Shown here piece by piece: positions 1 to 12,811 of a stretch of DNA of 64,000 nt. The DNA lies in NCBI GenBank assembly GCA_037013495.1, contig CM072801.1:18845001-18909000 (forward strand). The letters run 5' to 3'. Each line of letters begins with the position of its first letter. Position 1 is the first letter of the stretch. Origin of the DNA: Hippophae tibetana. Lineage: Eukaryota > Streptophyta > Magnoliopsida > Rosales > Elaeagnaceae. The notes beneath the pieces were generated by a model. It saw only the letters and a program-made list of their open reading frames with translations. It searched no databases and was not told the origin of the DNA. The position numbers were made by a program, and so were the translations under genes.

Positions 1-239
1 TTTGAGATTTAAAAACCCATTATTCTTATAGATTTTGATATAATTTCGGAACTTTGATCGATAAACATGAAAAGAAAAAATAATAATTGATCTCTTTAAA
101 AAATGTAGGGGACTGTCAAAAAACAAAGAAAGAAAGAAAGAGAAAAAAAAGAAAGAAAAAAGAAGATGAAAAGTGACTCTGAAAGTTTTTAGTTATAGAT
201 TTAATTATCTAGATGAGTGTGAATAAATAACTAATAAAA

Positions 240-1720
240 ATATATCAAATTAAAATTCATTGATGACCAGACATGTAATTGCATGTAAATAAAAATAATA
301 TGAAAATATAAATTGACACACGATATTTTTAGGTAGAAATAATCTAAGTCATAATAATGATCTAAGAAGAAAACCATATGTCCACCGAACCACCTAACTA
401 TTCATTATGAAAATATGTTTGATTACAAGGTTAGGACTCAAATTACTCACTAAGGTAATGCCCTAAGTAACCTACTTACAAGCCTCCACTTTCTTTTATA
501 GTTTCTACAAGCAAAGCATTCGGATCCGGACCAAAGTTTAGATAAACTCGAGTCACACAAGTTATCAACTCGTTTAGTTGACATATGAAAGGTTAGCAAA
601 AAAACACAAGTGTAATGTGTGTCTTATAGCAGATTAAACAATGATCAATTCTACCTAGATGATTTAACATAATGATAGATAAATCAAAATCATTAGCAAC
701 TCTAGAAAAAAATGATTAAGTACAATAACACAAATATTGTAGGTTTGTTAATCAATCAAATACAACTACAAAATATTTGATATATTAACTAATAAAAAAG
801 CCCACCAGAATAGTTTTTGCAAAAAAATATAGAGAGAAAGCATAAGTTGTAAAAGTTAATTCAATTGTGGTTAAGAAAATTGTATGCTTTAGGTTTGTTT
901 AAATAGAATATGTTAAAGCCTTAGGTCAAAGGTCTATTACTATTCTCTCTATAAAATCATTTAAAAGAACTTTAAAGTGTAAGGGTAATATAGCAATAAA
1001 ATAATTTTACTCAAGTAAAAATTAGGTTAAAGTTCAAACCCTGACTGTTTGATCGATTGAACCAAAAAATCAATCAATCGAGACCCTTTTCGATTGATCG
1101 AAGCAATGATTAAAGGATCTAGGGTACCAAAAATAAATCCCAAGATCAGGTAAATCGAATATGATAGATTCTTGATTGATCTAGTTCTTGATCGATCGAG
1201 TATTAAACTTCAATCAATCTACCTCAATTAAAAATAAAATCCAGGACTTTTTAATCAAGGTATATTAATTCTTGATCGGCCTACTTACCTCAATCAATCC
1301 AAGAGTTTCTCAATTGATCGAATAACCTAAATATAAAGTGTTTTAATGTGTCTAATATGAAATCTAACATAAGATGTATTCATTTGGAGCTTGATTGTTT
1401 CTTCAACTTGAAAAGTATTCTTAAAAGACTCACTTAGAAAATAAATTACATTTAAATGTTTTGTTCATGACTATCACCAAACTCATAAACCTTACAGTTT
1501 TTCCCTTTTCTATATTTGTATAACAAAACATCTTTCTCACTACATCACACTCATAGGAAAAATAAATTTTATATAGTAGAACTATCCTAGGATCCGGTGA
1601 AACTTTCTTCGCTTGAATCTTGATAGCTCATATGTACGCTAAAATATAAAAACACAAACAAACATGAAACTTGTCCTAAAAGATTCATTGTTCATTAGTT
1701 CAATGTATAAAATAGATAAT
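240..1720. repeat. Unclassified dispersed repeat, copy 1
   Basis: About 1.4 kb that aligns by eye with 1735-3045 and again with 47770-48880. Shared landmarks in order are a block with GCATGTAAATAAA, a block with GATTACAAGG, a block reading CCTACTTACAAGC, and a tail in which short TCGATCGATC-type motifs recur (about 1040-1330). No reading frame of note is present. The non-coding, dispersed nature suggests an LTR or non-autonomous element remnant, but I recognise no terminal repeats, so the family is unknown. Confidence 0.7.
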
Positions 1721-1734
1721 AAACAAAAATATGC

Positions 1735-3045
1735 TAAATTAAAATTAACAAATGGCCAGATCGCATGTAAATAAAATAACGTGGAAAGATAAATTCATAC
1801 ATGAGGTTTTTAGATGAAAATAACCTAGGCCACAATAATGATCTAAGAGGAAAACAACTGATCCACGAGACCACTTAGCTATCCACTATTAAAATATGTT
1901 CGATTACAAGGCTAGGACTCAAACTACCTACCAAGGTAATACCCCTAAGTAACCTACTTACAAGCGTCTTATTTCTTTCACAGTCTCCACAAGCAAAATG
2001 CTCAAATCCAGATAAACATTTCGATAAACTCGAGTCATACGAGTTACCAAACTGGTTCAGCTGGCACCTGAAAAGTAAGCATAAAAACACAAGTGTAACG
2101 TGTGTCCTAGAGCATATTAAATAATGACCAACCATAGCTAAATGATTTAATAGAATGACAGATAAACCAAAATCACACTAACAACTCTAGTATAGATGAT
2201 TAAGCACAATAACACAAATATTGTATGCTTGTTAATTGATCAAATACAACCAAAAAATGTTTGATAATTAACTAATAAAAATCTTAGTAAAATAGATTTT
2301 GTAAAACAGATTTAGAGAGAAAACATAAGTTGTAAAAGTTAATTCAATTGCGGTTAAGAAAAATGTATGCTTTAGGTTTGTTTAAATAAAATAGGTTGAA
2401 GCCCTTGATCAAAGGTTTATTACTATCCTGTCTATAAAATCATTTAAAAGAGCTTTAAAAAGTAAGGAGAATATAGTAATAAAAAATTTTAACTCGAGTA
2501 AAAATTAAGTTAAAGTTGAAATCCTGACCGCTTGATCGATCAAGGTCGAACTTGATCCGTTGAGCCAAAAAGGTCAATTGATTGAAAAATTATTCAATCG
2601 ATCTAAGCAACGATTAAAGGATGATCAATAGATCTAGCCAAATCTCGATCGATCTGGGATGCTAAAAAATAAATTATGAGATAAGGTAGATCAAATGTGA
2701 TTGATTCTTGATCTTTCAAGTTCTCGATCGATTAAGCATTAAACTTCGATTGATCTACTTCATTTAAAAATAAAATCGAGGAATTTTTAATAAAGGTAGA
2801 TTGGTTCTTGATCGATCTACTTACCTCGATCGAGTAACCTAAATGTAAGGTGTTTCTATGTATCTATATGAAATCTAACATACATAAGAATATGAATATA
2901 TTTAAGATTTGTTCGTTTAGAGCTCGATTGTTTCTTTGGCTTAAAAAGTATTTTTGAAAGACTTTAAAATAAATTATATTTAGACGTTTTGTTTACAAAT
3001 ATTACCAATACACGTAAACCTTATAGACCCAAATAGAAATATAAT
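1735..3045. repeat. Unclassified dispersed repeat, copy 2
   Basis: Direct tandem neighbour of the copy at 240-1720, in the same orientation and with the same order of landmarks. The GATCGATC-rich tail lies at about 2530-2840. The short minus-strand open frame at 1875-2135 lies wholly inside the repeat, has no protein-like composition and is treated as chance. Copies 1 and 2 differ at many positions, so the duplication is not recent. Confidence 0.7.
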
Positions 3046-3830
3046 ATAATAAAATATATTTAAAATATAAAATGTTGGAACAAATGACTGTAACTTAAGA
3101 GAGAATATTTGGAAAATGAAAGTCATGCATTTACTAAAAATAATGCTATCAAAGATTTTATAAGAACATAAGTATCTCCATCTATTGGATTAATTTTTTG
3201 GGATTAGAAGACCCATGGTTCTTATATGAACTTTGACACAAATATGGGATCAAAATGAGGCAAAATTTCTTTTTATGGTTAAATGTCGAAATAGTTAACT
3301 AACTATTAATGTTCGAACACTTTGGTTTAGTAATTAATCTTGAGAGCAATTTAGTTTACTATATAACTTTAAAAAAGTTAACAAGAAGACAATGATCAAA
3401 TATTATGTTTTTTTTTTATTTTTTTTTATTTTTGTGTTAAAATTTTATTTATCAAATACAATTGAAAAATGAAAAGAATAATAGTTTCTTTTTAAAAAAT
3501 AGCTACCGGATATAAGTGCACAATTTTATCATTGTATTATCATCTATTTAAAACAAGTGGATTAAATTACTCTAAAAAAATATTTCAACAAATTAAATAT
3601 TATCGTTATAAAGGCTAGTAGAGTTATATAGTCAATCAATATTCAACCTTCCTTTTTAAAAAAAAATAAAAAAAATAAAACGAAGTGTAGGTTACTTATA
3701 CTTTCTAGGACGTTCATTACTTGGGGCTGTACGAATTTAAGCCTAGACCTCTAACCCTAATACTACTGCGAGGCCGTATAAACTCTAAAGATAGTCATCT
3801 ATAATCCATATGACATTGTTTTCGACCGGA

Positions 3831-3858
3831 TTCTCTCTCTCTCTCTCTCTCTCTCTCT
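3831..3858. repeat. (TC)n microsatellite
   Basis: An uninterrupted run of about 14 TC units, seen directly. Confidence 0.9.
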
Positions 3859-4505
3859 TTATTCTTTATATTTATTTTCAAATTTTAACTATCTATTTTT
3901 ACATCCAATACATTGAATTTAAAGTTATTAAGAGAAAATAATATTTAACTATTAAATTAATCATAAATGATTTGAATTTTAGAAGTAAAAACAAAAACAA
4001 ATAGAGAATCTGTATTTCAGCAATACAGATGGGAATGATGAATAAAGCTCACAAATTCTAATAATATTAAATATGATTTAATCTTTAAAAAATTGATTTA
4101 ATGCACTAATGTGAGGTATGTGAATGGCTTATTGGTCTTAGGAATTGCTGGGTGCTATGAATAGTTAATGGCCACCACTAAAAAAAAAATGGCGTCCAAA
4201 GTTCGTTATCTTATGAACAATGACGATTAACTGAGGATTAACCTTTGGTTTACTTCAAACTCACCTATGGTTTACTTCAAACTCACATAAACCAAGTAAT
4301 TAAAAAGAAAAAAAGTAAGTGCGAGTGACTCGGATATATAGTGATGTTTGTGGCGTAAATTAGTTGTTTAAACCTTTTCAGCTAATATAATTAATTAGGC
4401 ATATCACATTTGCTTTGAAAAGTGATCATGTCCGAAATAAATGAAAAAAAGGAAAAAGATAAGATCATAGTTTTCTCTCTTTTAAATAGGAGAGAAGATC
4501 ATACT

Positions 4506-4650
4506 TAAGAATAAGTAATTAAATTTCAACATTTTTCTTTCATTTACCCTTTTTTCACTACCTTTTACTTTTCATAGTTAAGAATAAGCTAATTAAATTT
4601 CAACATTTTTCTTTCATTTACCCTTTTTTTTTCAGTACCTTTTACTTTTC
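4506..4650. repeat. 73-bp tandem duplication
   Basis: Two adjacent copies of a block beginning TAAGAATAAG and ending CCTTTTACTTTTC, offset by 73 bp, with only small differences such as a longer T-run in the second. This is a local slippage-type duplication in non-coding DNA. Confidence 0.85.
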
Positions 4651-4829
4651 TCTCTAGTTAATGCACACTTAAAATTGAACATAAATTAAAAGATGAAACT
4701 CATTTGAACATATGTTAAAGAGTAATATGTGTTATGATTGATTTGATTTATAGAGAAAGAAGTAAGAGAGAAGTTAGAGTAAATGATTGAATGCGTGAAT
4801 TTATTAGGGAGTTCATGTATATATAGAAT

Positions 4830-6980
4830 TTTATATATACATGTGTCGATTACATAGGATAGACACAAGTAAATGTGTCAAGAAGGACAAAAAAGGTAAA
4901 AACAAGTACATTCATAAACTGGGGTTGACCACCTTACAACTTGGGCTAATGGTTGACCCTATAGGTACAAAAGTTGGCTTGTATGAGTGTGTTGTGGGCA
5001 CGATATGTGGAAGTTCCTTTTGGATGATTCATATGTCCAAACTTCGAGTCCCCTAGCTCTTTCAGCTCGAGTTTTGAGTTAAGGTGAAAGAGTAATACTT
5101 GGGTAGTGAATCCGAACCATTAAGCTCCTTTAATAAATGCACGTCAGTTGATCGGAGAGAGAAAATGTGGGTATTTATATAAAGAAGTGCATAGGTCGAG
5201 CCTTTTCATCATTTCCTACACACATACAAAAGTAAAGAGAAAAAACTCTCTATCGCCGTAGTCTGTGCCATAAAAGGGTTTTGAGTTCAGTGGTAAAAAT
5301 TTAGCTTAACATATAACTTGTTTGCTCGAGTCTTAGTGTACAAGTTTCACGAGTCTAACACTTTTCTGCTTTCTTTTCAGGTCGGTTTTTAAAGAATCAT
5401 TTCCCTTTATTTTCAAACTCGACCATAGGTAATCCCTTCTTCTTGTACCTTACCCCCTCATTTATGTTTTGTGTTATTTTACAGACAATGCACAGAGAAG
5501 AGACCTCGGGCTTGGGGTTCTGGTAGATCCCACAATACCCTAAATCAAATGATTCCAAGACAAACTCTTTAAATGAAGGGAGTCAATCTCTACCTCCATC
5601 GCTCATCCTCGGGTCGTTCCAACCATTAGGATGAACTTGCCCCAGACTTAGATATCAGTGGCTAGAACATAGAGGAAGAAAACTAGGAATATAGGGTCTG
5701 GGGAACCTACTCTAGCAAGGGTTAGTTGTCCAAAATCAAGAGGAATGTCAACTCAAGATGAGGAGAGATTGAGGAAAACATACAACATTCCATCCTCGGT
5801 TCAAATAATGATTCCACTGGCGGGAACCATGACAGTGACCAACCTCCAATTGGATGGATGGTTTTTCACGAGAAAGCTCTGTGGTTGGGATTGAGATTTC
5901 CTCTATACCCTCTTATAAGGAAATTTTTGGTTAGAACTCAGCTAGCACCATGTCAGCTAATGCCTAATGGGTAGAGGTATCTACTCTACCTTACAGTGAT
6001 ATGCCAAAAACTCGGGGTGGATTTGAAGATGCCCGAGTTGGATATACATGTCTGTAAAACAGGAACATGGTATAAATGTGGCCTTCCCTGAGAATGAGAA
6101 GAATTGGAAGGAATATTTCTTCTATGTCTCAGGCTGATGGGAATCTCTTACTAGTGACACAATATTGATAAGAAGCATCTAAAATGACACTAAGGTCTTG
6201 ATAAGGAATATAGGCATCTTCATCACAACCTTGAATATGGACACGAAGCAATGGTTAGCTAATATCCAGAACTATCTTCCTAAGAAAACCTCGTGAAGGA
6301 ATTTGTTAAATACCGTACGCTTTATTGCTTATGGGCTGATAAAGTAGGGTTCAATGGAGTCCCCTATAGGATTATTCATAAACCTCGAGCTCCTCCTAAA
6401 TGTTAGACCTATCCTACAGAATATGGGGGAAGGTTTGAGCTGGTTGCTAATGATGGTGAGCTAGCATTGAGACTTCAACTTTTCCTCTCACTTTTTTAAC
6501 TGATTCTACCTAATGATAATAACACCTGCTCGTTCTTGCTTTGTAGATACTATATAGTTCACCACTGCCCAACTCTTGACTCGATTATAGGGTAAGGTCA
6601 CTTCCTCAAGGGGGAGCTCCCAGAAGAGTACACCTCCCATTTCTAGGAGGGACCTCTCTAAAGGTAAAAATAGGAGAAAATCCTTTGGGAAGGAAGACCT
6701 CACTAACCTTTATAAAAGAAAGAGGATAGTGACCATTAATGAGCCCGTGCTCAGCTCGGATTCATTGAATATCTTCAAGCATTTATCCACATTGTAAGAG
6801 AAAAACAATTCATCACTTCCTAGCTCGACTCCTAAAGAATCTAACCACCTTATATAGAATTCACGGAAGGGGAAAAATGTCATCAATGATCTTACCACTG
6901 ATGTCGATGTGGTGGTTCTATATCGAGGCTTGGTGCAAGAGCAGCTCGATCATTATGTGAGTCAACTTCCTATTGAAGCT
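4830..6980 (+). mobile_element. Gypsy-type LTR retrotransposon fossil (Transposase_28-like)
   Basis: Translated pieces between about 5800 and 6700 resemble the plant domain catalogued as putative gypsy-type transposon (Transposase_28). They show a stretch in the style of FPLYPLIRKFL, followed by a region with the spacing of the family's conserved core. Upstream, 4830-5400 has a TATTTATATAA promoter-like box near 5172 and an LTR or leader character. The element is broken with several breaks, is old by appearance, and ends abruptly against the CACTA element that starts near 6985. Assignment rests on motif recognition by eye. Confidence 0.5.
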
Positions 6981-6997
6981 CACTAAACTATCTATAT

Positions 6998-8611
6998 AAG
7001 AATTAAATCTTACCACAAATGATTCATCAAATGGAAGAAGACTCTTATGTGGGGTAGCTATTGGAAGGACATTCATATCAAAACATTCATCATGTGATGG
7101 ATGGTAAAAATGCACAAATTGCATTGGAGATATTGAACCACTATCTGAATGCATCTACATTCCTGGCATAAATGGAGGACCAATAAGATGACTATATTCC
7201 ATAGAGGATATAGGTTGGGTGCCATGAGATTGTATGTATGCCATGGATGGTGGCATGCTTGGCCAATGGGACATGCTCTGATTGTAGTATGGTGCCATGC
7301 TTGACATGTATTGTGATTGATATTGCTTTAAAGTGAAAATATCACTTAACACTGAGGTCTTAAAGAAGTTCAATTCTTCTTCAAAGTTATAGTACTTTTC
7401 CTTACTGACCATTTGAGGTCTTTGTTTTGGAATATTAAAAAACTCCATGTAACCATCATATTGAATTCCTCACCTAACACGACTAGGATGCTCACGTCCA
7501 AATGCATGATATATCACATCTTTCCCTGACTGTTCAATTATTTCACCCCTGTATTTTTGTTCTTGAACATCCCTATACAAATAATAAAGAAAAAAATATA
7601 TCATACATTATTACATCAATATGTAAAAATCCTAAGGACTTTGTATCAAGTTAAATTACTAACTAACTTATTGAGTTGTTCTTCTCTTCGTTTAGTCCTT
7701 GGTCGATCTTTACCTCTTTGTCTTATGAGTCTTTATTTCTATATACAATTTAGATTGGGTAACCGGTCTACCCAATTCAGCTTCCTGCATAAATTAAATA
7801 AATTTATTAACCATGACATCAACTTAAATTTGAGGAATATATATAAAACTAATTATAAATTAACAACTTAATAATACCATTTTCTCTAACTTTAGGATAT
7901 AATGACATCCTATTATGGTTAGGAAAAATATTCTGTATTTGTATATTTTGATGTTCTTCCCTCTCTAATGATTTGAAATTAATTCGTACGTCTATAATCC
8001 ACGAAGTATTTTCATACTTAGGGTTCAATCCAGGGGTATTCTTCATGGATTTTGTATAGTTTTTATTTATTGAGTGGTTCCAAGTATGGAAACACCTAAT
8101 TTCTGGCCAATTTGGAAGTTTATATTACTTTCATGCCTTATTTCAATCTTATAACACTTGGTCTTCCAATTATCAGGGACATCAAAACGATTCTATAAAA
8201 TAATACATTTTAGATGAGATATAATAGAAAAAAGATATAATATATGTAATTAATTTTAAAACAAAAGATACTTTCATAAATAGTTTTCCATATCTTAAAC
8301 TTTTCAACATCGTCAAGCTTAGTCCAATCATTTATATTGATTGGTATACTTGACTTCACAAGTCTACCAATAGAAGATTTCAATTATTGGTCATTTTCTC
8401 CTAATGGATTACCAGTTGTGTCGAATTGAATGGGTACTCTATCATCTAGATTAAGTAGAGTATCAGGTATATTAGCCCAACTTCTAATTTTCAAATGCCC
8501 CAATGGATCATTTGAATCTACAATCTCTGGTACCTTAGGATCCATGAAATATCTACAAATAATGATGAAATAGAAAGTAATTGACAATTTTAAGTCCAAA
8601 TATATAAACAT
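6998..8611 (-). pseudogene. CACTA second gene (PTTA-like), partial, copy 1
   Basis: Pieces match the second gene of the fuller copy. The exon at 8384-8611 (MDPKVPEIVDSNDPLGHLK...) matches the exon at 21852-22142. A short stretch around 7680-7770 matches 21120-21220. The piece at 7155-7448, starting MEFFNIPKQRPQMVSKEKY, matches 20324-20965. Here the Met/Pro-rich segment has only about one or two PSM-type units, against a seven-unit heptad array in the other copy. The gene is cut at its downstream end near 6998, inside what should be the intron after the heptad exon. The product in related elements is thought to bind the element ends or support transposition; that role is inference. It is non-functional here. 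Confidence 0.7.
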
Positions 8612-8639
8612 GAGCTATTAGAATAATATAGAACATACA

Positions 8640-11600
8640 TTATGTTTAACTAGATATATATATACAATCACTTCGAGTCCATGCCAAAGAATCATCGTTA
8701 TCAACTAGATAATCACATACATTAGGTAATTTGTTTGAGAAATAACTAATATTTGATAATGTTTCAAGCATGTCATCATTTTATAAAGCATCACAATGGT
8801 AGAACTCTTTTTGTGGAGGCGTTAACACAATAGACCATCTCGTGTCAATTTGATCAATCACATAAAGTACTTGTTTTGCATAAAGTGCTAATGTGAAAGG
8901 ATCATCATGTGACTTATCTTGATAAGTTTACAAGGGTAAATCCAAAATCATTTATTTTATATCCAAAATTGATAACATCTTTGACCAAATCACACAAGAA
9001 TACTATTTCACGGAAGACCTCATAATCGAGTTCCTAAATTTCTTGAATTATACCATAATATGTTATATTAGAAAATACAGGATTGCAATTATTTGAACTG
9101 GAAAATTGCCTAGTTTGTGAAACCATCTTCACACCACTATCATGATTTACTTGGAATTTGTCCCTTACTTGAGTCGTAAACCTTTAACCATTAATTTTGA
9201 AACAAGAATATGATTTGACATCGAATTTTGGACTATGTGTAAGCCATTCTAAACTTTTTATTATTTTATGATTGGGTTTTTTGAGTTCAACTCGAATCTA
9301 TGCATATAAAAACATAAAATGTGTTTAAAATAAAGTTTTAAAACATTATATATAAGTACTAATACATTCTTGTATGTGACACTTACATGGTTGCAAAACC
9401 AATTAATAAGCTCTTGCTTATGTTTATCAAACAACCATTTTTCTTCTCCTTTTTTGTTATAACGAGGATCGATCTTCATTAAGTTTAAATGCATTCTGTA
9501 ATATCATTCAAGATATATCAATTAGGTATCGTTAAAAGTTAAATAAAAATATTTTTATTTTAAATGAAAGGTTTAACCTGTCATTACTTACTCTATGTAC
9601 GGTTGTGCCCCATTATGATTTACCAAAATGATTCGGTGTGCTTTTTCATATCGAGTATGATCAATAAACAATTTATTACTTCCATCGAGCATAGGGTTAC
9701 CTACTTATATAATTTAAGGTTCTAAGAACAACTTGTGCGTAGGATTCTCAATTTTAGTCCAACCACTAAAATATTATGAACAAAACTCAATGGCCTCTCT
9801 AGCAATAACGTTCCATAATGTATCCTTCAGGATGATTTCTATTATTTACATATCCTTTAAGGACTTGCAAGTATCTCTCAAAAGGATACAATCACCTTAA
9901 GTAAGTAGGACCATACAGTTGAACCTCTCAAACTAAATAAACACATAAGTGAATCATTATATTGAAAAAAGAAGGAGGAAAATATTTTTCAAGTAGACAC
10001 AAATTCTCCACAACATCTTTCTGTATAGAGTTTAACTCACCAATTGATATAGATTTCTTGCATATTGTATCGAAGAATGAACAAAGATGAATTATTGATA
10101 ATCAAACATGTTTTCGAAGAATTGACCTAATAGCAATTGGTAATAACTATTGCATTAAGATATAACAGTCATGTGATTTCAATCCATAAAGTTTCTTATC
10201 GGTGATAGACACAAAATTTCATAAGTTGGATGAGTAACCATTAGGAGATTTCACACCCGCCAAACATTTTCAAAACACATCCTTCTCTTTTGTTGACATT
10301 GTGTACAATACCGGTGGCAAGTATGTTCAATTCTTCTCATTTTTCACCCTTGGTGCCAATTCAAGTCGTATGCCCAGTTTCTTTAAACCCAGTCTTGCTT
10401 TAATTCCATCATTCGTTTTTCTAAGTATATTAAGTAATGTACCAATCAAGCTCTCACATACATTTTTCTCGATATGCATGACATCTAAGATGTGATGAAT
10501 GTGTAGGTCTTTCCAATAAGGTAATTCCTAAAATATTGATTTTTTATTCCAACAATTATGATATACTGATTCAATAACATTTTCCTTTTCACCCCTTTTA
10601 TTAGTTGACCTCTTTCATTTATCTCCATTAGTGAGTATTCTTTTTTTCATCTTTCCATATCGTTTAAATATCATACCATTCAATTGACTTAATATCTCAA
10701 CACCTCAAAAAGGTCGGGGTACATGATCATGATCTTCTTCACCATCAAGCAGTTTCTTTTGGTATCTAAATTTGTGTTTAGATGGAAAAAATCTTCTATG
10801 TATTTTATAAGACATCTTTCATTCATGAACAATATAAGTTGCAGAAGTGCCATCACTACAAATAGAGCATCCCATATAACCTTTTGTTGCATGTCCTGAT
10901 AAGTTCCCATAGGCAAGAAAACCATTAATTGTCCACAAAATGACCCCCTCAAGTTAAATTATTCTTCTTTATGTGCATCGTAAAAATTTACACCATCATT
11001 CCACAACGTCTTTAAATCATGTCTTAGAGGCTGTAAATATACATCAATATCAACTCTAGGTTGTTTCGGTCCTAAGATCAATAATATTAACATCATGAAT
11101 TTTATTTTCATACACAACTAGGGAGGAAGGTTGTATGTTGCCATAATTACTTACTAATAGCTATATCTACTACTAAGGGAATTGTGTGGATTAATTCCAT
11201 CAGTAGCAATGGAAAGACAAAGATTGTGTGGATTAGATGCAAATTGAGGGGAAAAATTATCTACTACTTTCTAATTTGGAGAATCACAAGGATGATGTAG
11301 CATCCCATCATCGGATCGATTATCTAAATTCCATGTCAACATCTTTGATGTCCCTTTTTTTCTGAACAATCTTTGAAAGTGGATAATGGGCGGAAAGTAC
11401 CAAAGAACCTTTATGAGTATACCTTTTTTAGGTGTTGTCTCATTTGTAGCATGCTTCCATCTTGATTCTTTACACACTGGAAAATCATCCAATGTTTTAT
11501 ATTTTTTTCTATAAAGAATTCAATCATTTGGACAAACATGAATCTTATGATTTTATGCAAAATCAACTAAGAGATTTCTTCACTTCATACATTAAAGATG

Positions 11601-12000
11601 ACAATTCATTACCCTCAGGAAACATATCTATTAGTAGATTTATTAATTCTGTGAACCCCTTGTCATAAAACCATTTTTTGACTTCACATTGTACAAATGA
11701 ACTAATCCCGAAATTTTAGTGTATTTCTTGCACTATGGATATAACGGTTTTTTTTCATCTTCTAGAAGTTTTTTTAAAGGTTTTTTGATCATCCTCATGT
11801 AATTCATCTTCAACAACATGAGTATCATCAATATTTTCTCCATGATAATGCCAACATTTATAACTCAAAAGAATACCACTACGGATGAGGTGATACTTAA
11901 TCTCGTCAACATCATGAAATTTCTCATTTTTACATTTAACACATGAGTATCATATCATACTAATTTCATTATTACTATTTCTACGAGCAAATTCCAAGAA
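8640..12000 (-). pseudogene. TNP2-type CACTA transposase, broken, copy 1
   Basis: Minus-strand remnants of the TNP2 transposase that cuts and moves CACTA elements. From the N-terminal side: a CPC-containing transposase-associated region (about 11700-12000); a segment containing CKESRWKHATNETTPKKG, the Cys/His-rich lead-in to the core (11271-11492); the core segment ending in LWDALF-like and QLILFMNERC text (10689-10952); a DUF4218-like region around 9590-10300; an exon with INWFCNHV (9261-9494); and a DUF4216-like region at about 8690-9130. Many frames are interrupted by stops, and none runs longer than about 100 codons. The order of domains equals that of the copy at 22.2-25.6 kb, which supports common descent. 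Confidence 0.75.
9204..11090. repeat. CACTA internal duplication, unit 1
   Basis: This 1.89-kb block recurs at 12812-14699 in the same orientation. It covers the DUF4218-like part and much of the TNP2 core. The two units share variants that the copy at 22.8-24.7 kb lacks, for example around 10400-10440 and 14010-14050. They are therefore closer to each other than to that element. Confidence 0.85.
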
Positions 12001-12811
12001 ACTTTCAACTCTAAAAATAACATTAAGCATATTAGATATGTATTCAACCAATATATTTTAGATATTATTATATATGAATTTCTTAATTATTAGAAAATCT
12101 ATCAAAACATCATATAAAAATAAATACATAAAAACTAAACAATTAGTAAACTCATAATAACATTAGCAATATATAAAATATATAATAATATTTATATATA
12201 TATATATATGTAATTAATAATAAATATTAATAGACCCATTATACATTATATACATATAAAAATATATTTTATATTATATATACATATATTTCATGTACAT
12301 GTAAATAATTTTCAAAAATTTAAAGTTTAAAATAAATTAATATATATCAAAAACCTAAATACATAAAATTATAAAACTAAATAAATGAATAAAATACCTT
12401 CTTCTCTTTTAAACTTGAATAAAAGTACACAACCTACATAACACAAAAATTTATACACATAATATACATTAAAATAAAAAAATATGAATAATAAGTGTAA
12501 AATAATTCATAGAAATACATACAAGAGTAAATGAAGTAACAAAATGAAGGAAGAGAAGAAAAATAAATTGGTAAGTGAAAAAGTGAAGGAAAATAGGTAT
12601 GAAAAATATGAGTATTATACTAAAAAAAATAGTGGATTAAGAAGAAAAAATGGATAGGAAGAAAACCCACTAAACGACACTAAAAATAGAGGTAAGAAGT
12701 GGTCGAAAAATGAGAAATAGTATGGAGAAGGACGGTTTATTTTTTTCAAGTAGTGAGGGAACGAGTAATCTGTGTATAAAATGGGGGAGAGAAGAGATAA
12801 AAGAAAAAAGA
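12001..12811. other. CACTA copy 1 upstream (5') region
   Basis: A+T-rich non-coding DNA upstream of the minus-strand transposase. From about 12480 to 12790 it matches 26620-26890 of the other copy in general layout (leader plus first exon surroundings). It then breaks off in an A/G-rich stretch, where the duplicated block begins. No subterminal palindromes or CACTA terminus are visible, so the true end of this copy is lost. Confidence 0.5.

Larger units (their letters stand above)
3046..4829. other. A+T-rich non-coding stretch
   Basis: No gene or recognisable element. It holds poly-A and poly-T runs, a TC microsatellite, a doubled TATGGTTTACTTCAAACTCA motif near 4260-4290 and a short tandem duplication at 4506-4650. 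The 60-codon minus frame at 4686-4868 is chance-like. Confidence 0.6.

Noticed and set aside
4841-5056. 71-codon plus-strand frame
   Set aside because: It lies in the LTR or leader-like part of the gypsy-type fossil and has no domain resemblance.
6982-6990. CACTA string at the left edge of CACTA copy 1 as a possible terminus
   Set aside because: It is not followed by the TATAAAAAGGGG-type terminal sequence or subterminal palindromes, and the alignment shows that this place is internal to the element.
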